Assembly: GCA_015061285.1 (NCBI GenBank)
Contig: SUWW01000012.1
Location: 85,024-149,023 of the forward strand
Length of the DNA stretch: 64,000 nucleotides
Direction of reading: 5' to 3'
From: Bacteroidales bacterium
GTDB taxonomy: Bacteria > Bacteroidota > Bacteroidia > Bacteroidales > Marinilabiliaceae
Shown: piece by piece, positions 16,890 to 26,030 of the stretch
Layout of the letters: each line of letters begins with the position of its first letter
Position numbering within the stretch: position 1 is the first letter of the stretch
Made by a program: the position numbers and the translations under genes
Notes under the pieces: generated by a model
What the model saw: the letters and a program-made list of their open reading frames with translations, nothing else
Database searches by the model: none
What the model was told of the DNA's origin: nothing

Positions 16890-16972
16890 CAAAACTGAGT
16901 TAATCCTTGTTGCGAATGGGGTTTGTGAATTGTCAAAGTACTAACTTCGCAAAGGATTGAGCATTTTGTAAT

Positions 16973-18091
16973 ATGAGAATACTTCACATATCTAAATATT
17001 ATTACCCATACATAGGTGGTGTTGAAAATGCATGTAAAGCAATTGTAGAAGGTGATTCTGAGAATCAATATGCAGTATTTTGTTTTGCAGAAGCGCGCAA
17101 TAACTATATCGATGAAGTAAACGGTGTAAAGGTTTATCGAGCTGGGGCGTTTATGACAATTTCTCGTCAGGCAATTTCAATTTCATATATGTCGATGCTT
17201 AGACGAGCGATAAAAGAGTTTAATCCAGATATCGTACATTTTCATTGGGCAAATCCTTTTCCAGCGGCTGTTTTACTTGCTGTGTTGCCAAAGCGTGTGA
17301 AGCTTGTTGTGCATTGGCACATGGATGTGGTTGCTCAACGTAAGATTTATCCATTTATAAAACCATTCGAAACGCTTTTGCTGAAGCGTGCCGATTTGGT
17401 GCTTGCCACGAGCGAACAATATCTTGAACATTCAAAGCCATTGCAACCATATAGATACAAAGCTAAGATTTTGCCCAATTGCGTTGATATACATGAATTT
17501 GTGTATACCGAAGAAGTTGAGCAAGCGGTAAAGCAGCTAAAGGAAAAGTATGATGGCAAGAAAATAGTGTTCTTTGTAGGTCGTCATATTAAGTATAAGG
17601 GTCTGCCATATTTGCTCGAAGCTGCAGCAAAAGTGAAGCACGATTGTGTGTTCCTTATTGGGGGAAATGGCCCTATGACGCAAGAACTAAAAGATACATA
17701 TAAACTCAGTAATGTACATTTTGTCGGGCGTATAAGCGATGAACAACTAATAGTTTATCATTATGCAGCGTCGATTTTTGCGTTTCCATCTATCACCAAG
17801 AACGAAGCATTCGGTATAGCACTTGCCGAAGCCATGTATTGCAAGAAACCTGCTGTTACATTTACCATTCCTGATAGTGGCGTCAATTGGGTTTGTCCTA
17901 ATGGCGAATGTGGACTCGAAAGCCCCAATGGAGATTCCGTTGCCCTTGCAGCCTCAATTGATAGGTTGTTGGCAGATGACGAACTTGCCAAGCGTCTTGG
18001 AGAGAATGGCCATCAACGTGTAATGAAATACTTTACGCGCGAAGTAATGATTGATATGCTGAAGCAATACTACAAAGATCTTATGGCATAG
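16973..18091 (+). CDS. Glycosyltransferase family 4
   Basis: 372-residue GT-B enzyme. N-terminal MRILHISKYYYPYIGGVENA (glycine-rich acceptor loop), DIVHFHWANPF, then the nucleotide-binding domain with VFFVGRHIKYKGLPYLLEA, LIGGNGPM and the EX7E motif EAFGIALAEAM. Cytoplasmic, probably adding a sugar to a lipid-linked or surface glycan. First of three glycosyltransferases in a row (gaps 11 and 13 bp), which should form one operon for a small glycan. Confidence 0.92.
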   Translation: MRILHISKYYYPYIGGVENACKAIVEGDSENQYAVFCFAEARNNYIDEVNGVKVYRAGAFMTISRQAISISYMSMLRRAIKEFNPDIVHFHWANPFPAAVLLAVLPKRVKLVVHWHMDVVAQRKIYPFIKPFETLLLKRADLVLATSEQYLEHSKPLQPYRYKAKILPNCVDIHEFVYTEEVEQAVKQLKEKYDGKKIVFFVGRHIKYKGLPYLLEAAAKVKHDCVFLIGGNGPMTQELKDTYKLSNVHFVGRISDEQLIVYHYAASIFAFPSITKNEAFGIALAEAMYCKKPAVTFTIPDSGVNWVCPNGECGLESPNGDSVALAASIDRLLADDELAKRLGENGHQRVMKYFTREVMIDMLKQYYKDLMA

Positions 18092-18102
18092 CATTGAATC
18101 CA

Positions 18103-19236
18103 ATGACAACTCTCGTTTTTGATCCGCAAGTCGAAGGACATCATCTTGAATGTTTGCACAATCTATACTTAGGTGCTTTGCGCAAGCCTAATCATAAGTT
18201 CATTTTTGCTGTGCCAAGCGAATTTGAAAAACTTCGTGCGCAATATGAATGGCCAAAGGCTGAGCATATTACATTCGATTTGATAGATGGCTTGAGCGCA
18301 TTGCGATTGGGGCCTATTTATGCTTCGGCATGGCGATTGTCGAAGGTAGTCAGAAGATTGGTTGAAATACACAAAGTAGATAGTGTGTTTCTGATTATGC
18401 TTTTGCAAGTGATGCCTTTTCTTCCCTTCTTCTTGCCACGAGGTGTGAAAGCAGGTGGCATTTTGTATAACATATTCCTCTACGAAACTCGATTCGGGCA
18501 GAGAATATATGAAATGCTTATGTGCTTAATTATGAGCGCGCATCGTGGTATAGAGCGCGTGTTCGTCATGAATGATCAAAGCGCTGTGGATACCTTCAAT
18601 CGAAAGTTTTGTACTAAAACTTTTGCTTACATCACCGATCCCATGCAGTATATCGATATAGATAAAACGGAATGTATTCGCTCAGAACTGAATGCTAAGC
18701 CAACCGATAAAATCTTCTTGCATTTTGGTGCTATGGATAGGCGAAAAGGCACGCTTGAGATTCTCGATGCCATCGGCGTTGCTGCTGCTGACGAATTGCG
18801 TAATAGAATATTTGTCTTTGCAGGGCGCATTGACAGTGGAATGAAAGCTGATTTCTACGAAAAACTGAACTCGGTTGTCAATAAGGCTCACATTGTAGTC
18901 TTCGACAAGTTTTGCGACACACAGTTTCTATTCAATCTCTGTCGCTCGTGTGATTACATACTTATGCCTTACACTCAGTCGTATCGAAGTAGTGGCGCCA
19001 TTGGTTATGCAAGTCTATTTGGAAAGCCCGTACTTGGCCCGTCAAGTGGATTGATCGGCAGACTGATTGAAGAAAACAACTTAGGTATAACTATAGAAAC
19101 TATAGATGGCGAGCATATTGCTCGAGGCATCAATGAGTTGTGCAATATGCATATTTCCGACGATAAGTTGCGTAAGTACGCTGATACTCACACTGTTGAA
19201 GAGTTTAATAGCGTTGTTTTTAGTAGCTATAAATAA
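18103..19236 (+). CDS. GT-B glycosyltransferase
   Basis: 377 residues from ATG 18103 (MTTLVFDPQVEGHHLECL); a TTG at 18094 is in frame but less likely. GT-B architecture: N-terminal domain with GHHLECLHN, C-terminal nucleotide-sugar domain with DKIFLHFGAMDRRKGTLEIL, VFAGRI and PYTQSYRSSGAIGYASLFGKPVL. This resembles GT4-type enzymes although the exact family is not clear. Middle gene of the glycosyltransferase operon; donor and acceptor unknown. Confidence 0.82.
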   Translation: MTTLVFDPQVEGHHLECLHNLYLGALRKPNHKFIFAVPSEFEKLRAQYEWPKAEHITFDLIDGLSALRLGPIYASAWRLSKVVRRLVEIHKVDSVFLIMLLQVMPFLPFFLPRGVKAGGILYNIFLYETRFGQRIYEMLMCLIMSAHRGIERVFVMNDQSAVDTFNRKFCTKTFAYITDPMQYIDIDKTECIRSELNAKPTDKIFLHFGAMDRRKGTLEILDAIGVAAADELRNRIFVFAGRIDSGMKADFYEKLNSVVNKAHIVVFDKFCDTQFLFNLCRSCDYILMPYTQSYRSSGAIGYASLFGKPVLGPSSGLIGRLIEENNLGITIETIDGEHIARGINELCNMHISDDKLRKYADTHTVEEFNSVVFSSYK

Positions 19237-19249
19237 TAAAGTTAAGTAG

Positions 19250-20278
19250 ATGGCAGAGACGAATTTACCACCAGCAAAAGTTGACGTTTCGGTTTTGATG
19301 CTTTTTTTCAATCGGCCCGAGACGTTCGAACGCGTTTTTGATGCAGTGCGTAAGGCTCGTCCATCGCGGCTTTTCTTGTTTCAAGATGGGCCTCGTGGCG
19401 AAACGGATTTGCCCCGAATGATGCAATGTAGGCAAATAGCCGAGAATATCGACTGGCAATGTGAAGTGCATCGTAACTATCAAGAGCATAATCTCGGTTG
19501 CGATCCAGCAGGATATGTGTCGCATACGTGGGCTTTTTCGCTTACCGACAAATGCATTGTGCTTGAAGATGATGTGTTGCCGTCGCAGTCGTTTTTCCCC
19601 TTCTGCAAAGAGATGCTCGATCGCTACGAAAACGATACACGCATAACTATGATAACAGGCACTAATGTAGATGAAGTGACGCCCAATATCCCATATAGCT
19701 ATTTCTTTTCAACAGCGTTTTCTATTTGGGGATGGGCCAGCTGGCGTCGAGTGGTTGCCAATTGGGATGGTAAATACTCATTTCTCAACGATGCAGTGGC
19801 AATGCGTCAGCTGAGCGACATTATAAAGCAACGCGGCTATCGCAAAGATTTTATAAAAATGTGTCGTGATCATGCAGAGAGTGGCAAAGCACATTTCGAA
19901 ACCATTTTTTGGTCCTATATGCTGTTCAATTCGGGGTTGGCTATCACGCCAGCGCGAAACATGGTCAGCAACATAGGTGCGATGGCCGATTCTACTCATT
20001 TCTCCGATTTGAAATGTTTGCCTCGAAGCATACGTAAACAGATGACTATGCCTAATCACGAAATAGAATTTCCTCTTGTTCATCCGAGATACATCATAGA
20101 AGAGGCTGGCTATTGGAAACGTAAGTATGCGGCTCATGCGTGGGATAGCCCGACTACAAAGATTTGCCAATCTGTAGAGGCTTTGTTGCTAAATATGCGC
20201 TATGGCAATTGGCGTCATATATGGAAAATGTTTAAGCGTAGAGTGAGAATTTTGCTCGGACGCGAGAAATTTTCCTGA
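19250..20278 (+). CDS. GT-A glycosyltransferase (HlpA/GT2-like)
   Basis: 342 residues of the GT-A fold: VSVLMLFFNRPETFERVFDAVR start, FLFQDGPRG, nucleotide/metal-binding LEDDVLPSQSFF, then the FSIWGWASWRRV motif seen in Bacteroidota HlpA-like glycosyltransferases. No membrane helix. Last of the three-gene glycosyltransferase run. Confidence 0.85.
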   Translation: MAETNLPPAKVDVSVLMLFFNRPETFERVFDAVRKARPSRLFLFQDGPRGETDLPRMMQCRQIAENIDWQCEVHRNYQEHNLGCDPAGYVSHTWAFSLTDKCIVLEDDVLPSQSFFPFCKEMLDRYENDTRITMITGTNVDEVTPNIPYSYFFSTAFSIWGWASWRRVVANWDGKYSFLNDAVAMRQLSDIIKQRGYRKDFIKMCRDHAESGKAHFETIFWSYMLFNSGLAITPARNMVSNIGAMADSTHFSDLKCLPRSIRKQMTMPNHEIEFPLVHPRYIIEEAGYWKRKYAAHAWDSPTTKICQSVEALLLNMRYGNWRHIWKMFKRRVRILLGREKFS

Positions 20279-20319
20279 ATATCTAATTCTATAAATATTG
20301 TTGTATTGCACCTCTAAAG

Positions 20320-20350
20320 TTTGACAACGAACAAAGCCTGACTATATTTG
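20320..20350 (+). promoter_or_regulatory. Consensus Bacteroidota promoter before the PAP2 gene
   Basis: TTTG at 20320-20323, 19-nt spacer, TATATTTG at 20343-20350: an exact match to TTTG-N19-TAnnTTTG. The -7 box ends 28 nt before the ATG at 20379. Confidence 0.85.
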
Positions 20351-20378
20351 ACTTTCGTATCTATTTATGTTTTCATAC

Positions 20379-21131
20379 ATGAAAAAGCAACTGTTTTGGA
20401 TTTTTGCTGTCGCTATTGTGGCTACAGCTACTATAATTGGGGCATGTGCGCAAAGTGAAGATAGCCAAACGCCCGTTCCATACTTCACTCAAGAGGAAAT
20501 GCCTGAAGCACTCAATTGGCTTCCTCAGCCCCCTGCAGAAGGAAGCGAAGCCTACAAACTCGATTTAGAGCGTTACAATTGGGGCAAAGAGATGCGTCTC
20601 GACTCCGTTCGTGCGGCTATCGCTGTGCGCGATGCTGATTATGGCGTAGAATGCATGATGAGAGAGTTTAGCGAACCACTTGGCATAACTATGAGCGAGA
20701 AAACTACACCAGAACTCTTTATGCTTCTTAGAGATGCAGGACGAACTTGCGACATGATATGTTGGAACATAAAGAACCATTATATGCGTCCTCGTCCTTT
20801 TATGGTTATGAACGAACCCACCAACACACCTGACGATGAGGTCTATCTGCGTAAGAATGGCAGCTATCCTTCGGGTCATACTATTTTAGGTTGGAGTACT
20901 GCATTGATACTATCGTCGATAAATCCAGAGCGTGCCGATACCATTTTAGCGCGTGGACTTATGTATGGAGAGAGTCGCGTGATAGTTGGCGCACATTGGC
21001 AAAGCGATGTGAATGCAGGTTATGTGGCTGCTGCAGCTGCCTATGCAAAACTGCAGACGAGCCCACGCTTCATGGAGCAACTTGCTAAGGCTCGCAAAGA
21101 GTTTGAGGCTATATACAAACAACAGAAATAG
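20379..21131 (+). CDS. PAP2-family acid phosphatase, likely lipoprotein
   Basis: 250 residues from MKKQLFWIF at 20379 (start after the promoter; an ATG at 20367 is in frame). N-terminal hydrophobic segment ends IIGAC, a plausible lipobox, so the protein may be lipid-anchored in the envelope. All PAP2 active-site motifs are present: KNHYMRPRP, GSYPSGHT and SRVIVGAHWQSD. It resembles class A nonspecific acid phosphatases acting on phosphomonoesters; lipid-pyrophosphate activity is an alternative. Confidence 0.88.
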   Translation: MKKQLFWIFAVAIVATATIIGACAQSEDSQTPVPYFTQEEMPEALNWLPQPPAEGSEAYKLDLERYNWGKEMRLDSVRAAIAVRDADYGVECMMREFSEPLGITMSEKTTPELFMLLRDAGRTCDMICWNIKNHYMRPRPFMVMNEPTNTPDDEVYLRKNGSYPSGHTILGWSTALILSSINPERADTILARGLMYGESRVIVGAHWQSDVNAGYVAAAAAYAKLQTSPRFMEQLAKARKEFEAIYKQQK

Positions 21132-21169
21132 TATCTCGTAGAACTTGCTTTTGATAGTTGTTGTCACAC

Positions 21170-21826
21170 ATGATTCAGAAAGTAATTAGCGCCAGCGAAG
21201 CGTGTAAGAAAATAAAATCCGGAATGACTCTGTTTGTGGGTGGATTTCTAAAATGTGGTTCGCCTACAGATGTTATAAACGAAATACTCAAGACCGACAT
21301 CAATAACCTGACCTTGGTTGGTAACGATACTTCGTATCCTGATGCCGACCGTGGTTTGCTTGTGAGTGCTCACAAGGTGAAAAAGGTGATAGCTACTCAC
21401 ATTGGCCTAAACAAAGAGACTGGCAGACAGATGCTTGCTGGCGAGATAGAGGTAGAACTTGTTCCGCAAGGCACATTGTGCGAGCGCATTCGTGCTGCAG
21501 GCGTTGGCCTTGGTGGAGTGCTTACGCCTACTGGCATAGGAACGGAAGTCGCCAAAGGCAAAGAGGTGCTGCATATCGATGGCAAAGAATATCTACTCGA
21601 GAAGCCTCTCCATGCCGATGTGGCTCTGATATATGGTTCGCGCGTAGACAAAGCTGGGAATATAGCTTTTGTTGGTACAACGCGCAATACGAATGTAGTT
21701 ATGGCCACCGCTGCCGACACCGTCATTGTAGAAGCAGAAGAGTATATCGATGGCTATTTGAATCCTAACGAGGTTGTAATTCCTTCTGTTTTTGTTGATT
21801 ACATTGTTATACAACAACCGAAATGA
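21170..21826 (+). CDS. CoA-transferase subunit A (AtoD/ScoA type)
   Basis: 218 residues from ATG 21170; an upstream TTG at 21158 is less likely. Family I CoA-transferase alpha subunit: GMTLFVGGFLKCGSPTDVI, NDTSYPDADRG, VPQGTLCERIRAAGVGLGGVLTPTGIGT. With subunit B it moves CoA between acetate, acetoacetate, butyrate or related acids. The stop overlaps the start of subunit B by 4 bp. Confidence 0.93.
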   Translation: MIQKVISASEACKKIKSGMTLFVGGFLKCGSPTDVINEILKTDINNLTLVGNDTSYPDADRGLLVSAHKVKKVIATHIGLNKETGRQMLAGEIEVELVPQGTLCERIRAAGVGLGGVLTPTGIGTEVAKGKEVLHIDGKEYLLEKPLHADVALIYGSRVDKAGNIAFVGTTRNTNVVMATAADTVIVEAEEYIDGYLNPNEVVIPSVFVDYIVIQQPK

Positions 21827-22476
21827 GCATAAATCCAGCAAGCAACAACGTGTTGCGCGAATATATAGTAAAACGAGTTGCGCAGGAACTCCGCGATGGC
21901 GAAGTTGTTACGCTTGGTATAGGTATGCCAACGCAAGCCATTCGCTACATTCCTAAAGATGTGCATATAATGGTCCAAGCCGAAAATGGAATCCTCGGTT
22001 GCGGACCACAACCCGAATTTGGCGAGGTAACTCACATAACAGATGCTGGCGGTAATGCAGCAACAATAGTAGAAGGTGGAGCATTTTTCGATTCCACAAT
22101 GTCGTTTGCTATGATACGCGGCGGACACATCGACAAGACGGTGCTCGGTGCGCTTCAAGTGGATCAGCAAGGCAACCTTGCCAACTATCTCATTCCTGGT
22201 AAGTTCGTTCCTGGTATGGGCGGTGCTATGGATTTGACTGTTGGTGCCAAAGAGGTGATTATAGCTATGGAGCATTGCGCCAAAGATGGTTCGCCAAAGA
22301 TTCTGGAGCATTGCACCTTGCCTCTCACTGCCGTAAACGCCGTAGACTTGATAATAACCGAAAAAGGTGTCATCAAAGTCATGCCAGACGGTTTGCACCT
22401 TGTTGAGGTTAGCCCATATTCGTCGGTTGATGACATCAAAGCCACAACCGGCTGTGAGTTGATAGTGGAAGTGTGA
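21823..22476 (+). CDS. CoA-transferase subunit B (AtoA/ScoB type)
   Basis: 217-residue beta subunit. Catalytic glutamate in the ENGILGCGP motif (about residue 53), GGAFFDSTMSFAMIRGGHID, LGALQVDQQGNLANYLIPGK and GMGGAMDLTVGA. Substrate cannot be told from sequence; neighbours that would define a butyrate or lysine fermentation pathway are not in the window. Confidence 0.94.
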   Translation: MSINPASNNVLREYIVKRVAQELRDGEVVTLGIGMPTQAIRYIPKDVHIMVQAENGILGCGPQPEFGEVTHITDAGGNAATIVEGGAFFDSTMSFAMIRGGHIDKTVLGALQVDQQGNLANYLIPGKFVPGMGGAMDLTVGAKEVIIAMEHCAKDGSPKILEHCTLPLTAVNAVDLIITEKGVIKVMPDGLHLVEVSPYSSVDDIKATTGCELIVEV

Positions 22477-22500
22477 GAGAGTAAAACCGAGATGATATAC

Positions 22501-22538
22501 AAAAGCCACGAAAGGCAGAAATGCTTCTCGTGGCTTTT
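22501..22538. terminator. Bidirectional terminator between CoA-transferase and ddh
   Basis: Perfect 11-bp stem AAAAGCCACGA (22501-22511) with TCGTGGCTTTT (22528-22538); T runs on both strands serve the converging genes. Confidence 0.85.
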
Positions 22539-22561
22539 TATTTGGTTGTGTATAAGGATTA

Positions 22562-23464
22562 TTACACCAATCTCTTTACGAGTTCTGCTCTGTCGCCTGG
22601 AAGAAGGTCGATTGGAGCAATTTCAATCATGGTGTAGCAACCTGGTTGCTGACGAAGTACGGCGCGAGCGCATGAAACAAGGACCTGACCTGTGAGAGCA
22701 GGGTTGTTTATCTCCATGCGGAAAAGGAAGTTTTGGTTTGCCGTTGTGCCAGATACACCATTGCGGATGAGGTTTACGCCATGGCCAACATTGTTAAGCG
22801 CCTCAACGCTTGGCACTTCAATGACGTGTGTCTCGTCGTGAGCAAAATAGTCGTCGGCTTTGATTGCTGCTGCAACATCTTCGAGTTTGTATCCCTCTTT
22901 GAGTTCTACGTATACCATACGACGGTGAATACCAGTGCCGAGAGGAATTGTCATACTTAGTGCATCCTTCACGCCATCTTTACTCTTCACGCACACCGTG
23001 TGACCCATGCTACGGCCTGGACCAAAGTTGGTGTATGTAAGACCTTTAGGAGCAAGAGCTTCCAGAATGGCACGAATCATTGAGTCGGAGCCTGGATCCC
23101 AGCCAGCCGAAATGATAGCTGCAGTACCATATTTTTTAGCCACTTCGTCGAGTTCGCTGCGAAGTTCGGGCACGCGAGTGTGAATGTCGAACGAGTCGAC
23201 GGTGGCAATGCCTTGCGCAAGAATAGCCTTAGCGGTCTCGGGCACTGCGCGTGTTGGGGTGCAGAGTAGAGCCACGTCCACCTTGCCAAGCTCTTTTATG
23301 TCTTTTACAACCTTAACTCCTGTGAGTTCAACAGGTTGTGGCTCAGATGGATTACGGCGAACTACGCCGGCAAGTTCCATGTCGGGAGCTATACTTAGAG
23401 CCTCAACGCAGGCTTTGCCTATGTTGCCATAACCAACTACGGCAACTCTTTTCTTTTCTGACAT
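22562..23464 (-). CDS. ddh: meso-Diaminopimelate D-dehydrogenase
   Basis: 300 residues. NADPH Rossmann start KKRVAVVGYGNIGKACVEAL, then LLCTPTRAVPE, DSFDIHTRVPEL, ISAGWDPGSDSMIRAI and GPGRSMGHTVCVKS, all characteristic of Ddh. It interconverts tetrahydrodipicolinate and meso-DAP in one step, a short route for lysine and peptidoglycan in many Bacteroidota. Single gene, terminated by the shared hairpin downstream. Confidence 0.96.
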   Translation of the reverse strand: MSEKKRVAVVGYGNIGKACVEALSIAPDMELAGVVRRNPSEPQPVELTGVKVVKDIKELGKVDVALLCTPTRAVPETAKAILAQGIATVDSFDIHTRVPELRSELDEVAKKYGTAAIISAGWDPGSDSMIRAILEALAPKGLTYTNFGPGRSMGHTVCVKSKDGVKDALSMTIPLGTGIHRRMVYVELKEGYKLEDVAAAIKADDYFAHDETHVIEVPSVEALNNVGHGVNLIRNGVSGTTANQNFLFRMEINNPALTGQVLVSCARAVLRQQPGCYTMIEIAPIDLLPGDRAELVKRLV

Positions 23465-23574
23465 ACTTATATCTTTTATGTTTTGTAATTCTTTTGCAAT
23501 TTTAGCTAATGCAATTTTTTTATGTCGCGAAAGAGATAATTTTACGTGTTTTACTTATCAAAAGACGAGTGACT

Positions 23575-25941
23575 ATGAATAGACTATCAATATTAATATT
23601 TACACTCTTGTCATCTATTGGACTTAATGCCCGTCAGTTGGTTACAGAGTATAGTATACATACTGGTTACCCTATGTGGCATATTACTAATATGTTGCAA
23701 GATGCCGATAGCTTGATATGGATTTCTACATGGAATGGACTTTATCGTTTCGATGGATATGAAATGGTGAACTTCAAAGCCAATGTGGGCGATAGTTGCG
23801 ATATGCATTCAGATCGCTTTCGTAATATATTATTGGGCGATAATGGTGATATATATTGCTTAGTCGAAGGTCAAGTCTTCTTGTTTCACCGCGATACATA
23901 CAAGTTTGAACACCTCAACGATTATCAAACAGATTCTATTTCGCGTTTGATGCGAACTCGTCGTAGCTCTACTACTACACTGCGAACGCCATTAATAGTC
24001 AACGATGTGGTGCTTGATGCCAAACGTGGTATGACCGATTTGCAAGGCAATGGTTGGTATTTCAGTGAAGATAAATTGTATAAAATAGTTGAAGAAGAGG
24101 AAATAGGAAGCCGCGAATGGAGCGAGGCTGGAATTATGCGTACGCTATTCGTAGATAGTAAAGGCCGCAGATGGATAGGCACTAAGAAGGGCGCACTTAT
24201 GTGTGACGATGGGTCTGGTGTGCTAAAATATCTCGCCCCCGACGGCCGATTGTCTCGCGATAATCATGGACTGCTAAAAGCCGTCTATTGTGCGGCAGAA
24301 ATCCCTATGGGCACGTTGTGGTTTGGTACGAAGGGAACTGGTCTGTATCGACTGAAAGATCATGAGCTAACCAACTATAGAATGGAAAACTCGAATCTTT
24401 CGAGTGATAATATATACGACATCAAAATTGATAAAGAGAGTCGCATGTGGTTGGCTACGTATGGCGGCGGTTTGGCTTGCATAATCGATGCCGAACGCGA
24501 CGACGTCATCATTTCGAGTACTATAGATGGTAGCCTTAATTATCCGCTGTTTTTGCCTCCGAAACTTCGTCAAATTATAGTGCTCGACAATAAACTGATG
24601 GTCGCTTCGCATACTGGTTTGCTCAAAGTGAGCAATATCTCCAACGAACTCGGCAAGCTCCAATATGTACTCTATAAACGCGACCCCGACAACGAGCAAA
24701 GTCTTACTAAAGATGTAGTGACGGGCATTACTATGGTCTCTGCCGATACTATATGCGTAGCTACAGAGAGTGGAGGCTTGAACTTTTTGAACGTCAACGA
24801 TAACGAGTCCAATTTTAGGCATCTCGGCAGTGGCGAAGGCTTGAATGATGATATTACACTCACGGTGTTTATGGACAATGGTAAGCTGTGGGTTGTTTGC
24901 CCTAACAAACTTATCAGTGTAAACAATGGTAAGATAGAGAGCTACAATGTATCTCGCGATATTGGTAATACGTTTCTCGACGAAATGCAACCAGTGCACA
25001 ATTTCGATGGCTCTTGGTCAATAGGCACTAACGATGGTTTGTATAGAGTGACTCTCAGCAAAATGAGAAAGAGCGATTATGTGCCGCGCATAATTATGAC
25101 GAAAGCTCAAATACAAAATCGAGAAATTGACTACACCGTGGATTGCGTCGACACTTTGCGCTTAAGCAAAGACGAGCGCAATTTGACCATCTATTTTGCT
25201 GCACTCGATTATGCGCAGACTGAGAATGTTCGCTATGCCTATCGCTTAGATAGCAAAGGAGAATGGCTGCCGCTCGATGGTCGTATGGTGACCTTTCTCG
25301 ATATGGAGGCTGGGAAGCGAGTTCTACAGGTACGCTCTACAAACAACAATGGACAGTGGGTGAATAATGTAAAAACGGTCACTATAATAGTAGAGCCTAA
25401 ATTCTATGAAACGCCGTTTTTCCTTGTTATAGTCTTCTTCTTCTTCTCATCTGTTGGCGTGGCTATGTTCCTTATACATAAGTATATATATAGATTGCGC
25501 TTGAAACAACGTGAGGTGCTCGATGCATATCTTGAATTGCTCGATAAACAGGATAAACAAAAATATCGCCTCGAGAAGATTAATCGCGAGCGCGACAAGT
25601 CGCAGAAGGCGGCCACGAGCGACAAACAGCTCAAGATGCTTATGGCATTTATAGAGGATAACATTGGCAATGCAGAAATTACACTCGACGACATGGCTGA
25701 GGCTTCGGCAATGAGCAAAAGCGCTCTCAATAGAAAAACCAAGGAGGTGATGGGCCTTACGCCAATTGATTTGCTCAAGCATGCGCGTATGCGTGCGGCA
25801 GGCAATATGCTTATGGACGAAACTCTTCGTATTAGCGACATCGCAACAATGTGCGGCTATAGCGATCCTAAATATTTTGCCCGTTGCTTCAAACAAACAA
25901 TGGGTGTCACGCCGACCGAATATCGTGAGTGCACGGTGTGA
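23575..25941 (+). CDS. Membrane one-component regulator: propeller sensor, Y_Y_Y domain, AraC HTH
   Basis: 788 residues from ATG 23575 (signal/anchor MNRLSILIFTLLSSIG). The N-terminal part has two-component-regulator propeller repeats (LIWISTWNGLYRFDGYEM, RRWIGTKKGALM, TLWFGTKGTGLYRL, RMWLATYGGGLA), then a Y_Y_Y domain (VRYAYRLDSKGEWLPL), one membrane helix (FFLVIVFFFFSS region), a coiled coil of about 50 residues and a C-terminal AraC domain (ISDIATMCGYSDPKYFARCF). There is no histidine kinase or receiver, unlike the complete HTCS at 58324-62319. It thus probably carries a periplasmic signal straight to DNA while membrane-bound (inference). Target unknown. Confidence 0.88.
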   Translation: MNRLSILIFTLLSSIGLNARQLVTEYSIHTGYPMWHITNMLQDADSLIWISTWNGLYRFDGYEMVNFKANVGDSCDMHSDRFRNILLGDNGDIYCLVEGQVFLFHRDTYKFEHLNDYQTDSISRLMRTRRSSTTTLRTPLIVNDVVLDAKRGMTDLQGNGWYFSEDKLYKIVEEEEIGSREWSEAGIMRTLFVDSKGRRWIGTKKGALMCDDGSGVLKYLAPDGRLSRDNHGLLKAVYCAAEIPMGTLWFGTKGTGLYRLKDHELTNYRMENSNLSSDNIYDIKIDKESRMWLATYGGGLACIIDAERDDVIISSTIDGSLNYPLFLPPKLRQIIVLDNKLMVASHTGLLKVSNISNELGKLQYVLYKRDPDNEQSLTKDVVTGITMVSADTICVATESGGLNFLNVNDNESNFRHLGSGEGLNDDITLTVFMDNGKLWVVCPNKLISVNNGKIESYNVSRDIGNTFLDEMQPVHNFDGSWSIGTNDGLYRVTLSKMRKSDYVPRIIMTKAQIQNREIDYTVDCVDTLRLSKDERNLTIYFAALDYAQTENVRYAYRLDSKGEWLPLDGRMVTFLDMEAGKRVLQVRSTNNNGQWVNNVKTVTIIVEPKFYETPFFLVIVFFFFSSVGVAMFLIHKYIYRLRLKQREVLDAYLELLDKQDKQKYRLEKINRERDKSQKAATSDKQLKMLMAFIEDNIGNAEITLDDMAEASAMSKSALNRKTKEVMGLTPIDLLKHARMRAAGNMLMDETLRISDIATMCGYSDPKYFARCFKQTMGVTPTEYRECTV

Positions 25942-25962
25942 CTAAAATTTTTGCACATAAGA

Positions 25963-26005
25963 AAAGCGAAGAGTCTCCTGAATATGCGAGGCTCTTCGCT
26001 CTGTT
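25963..26005. terminator. Bidirectional terminator between AraC-type regulator and chemoreceptor
   Basis: 13-bp stem with one G-U pair: AGCGAAGAGTCTC (25965-25977) and GAGGCTCTTCGCT (25988-26000), with T-rich tails both ways. Confidence 0.85.
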
Positions 26006-26030
26006 TTTATCTATATAGATAGTGATTATA

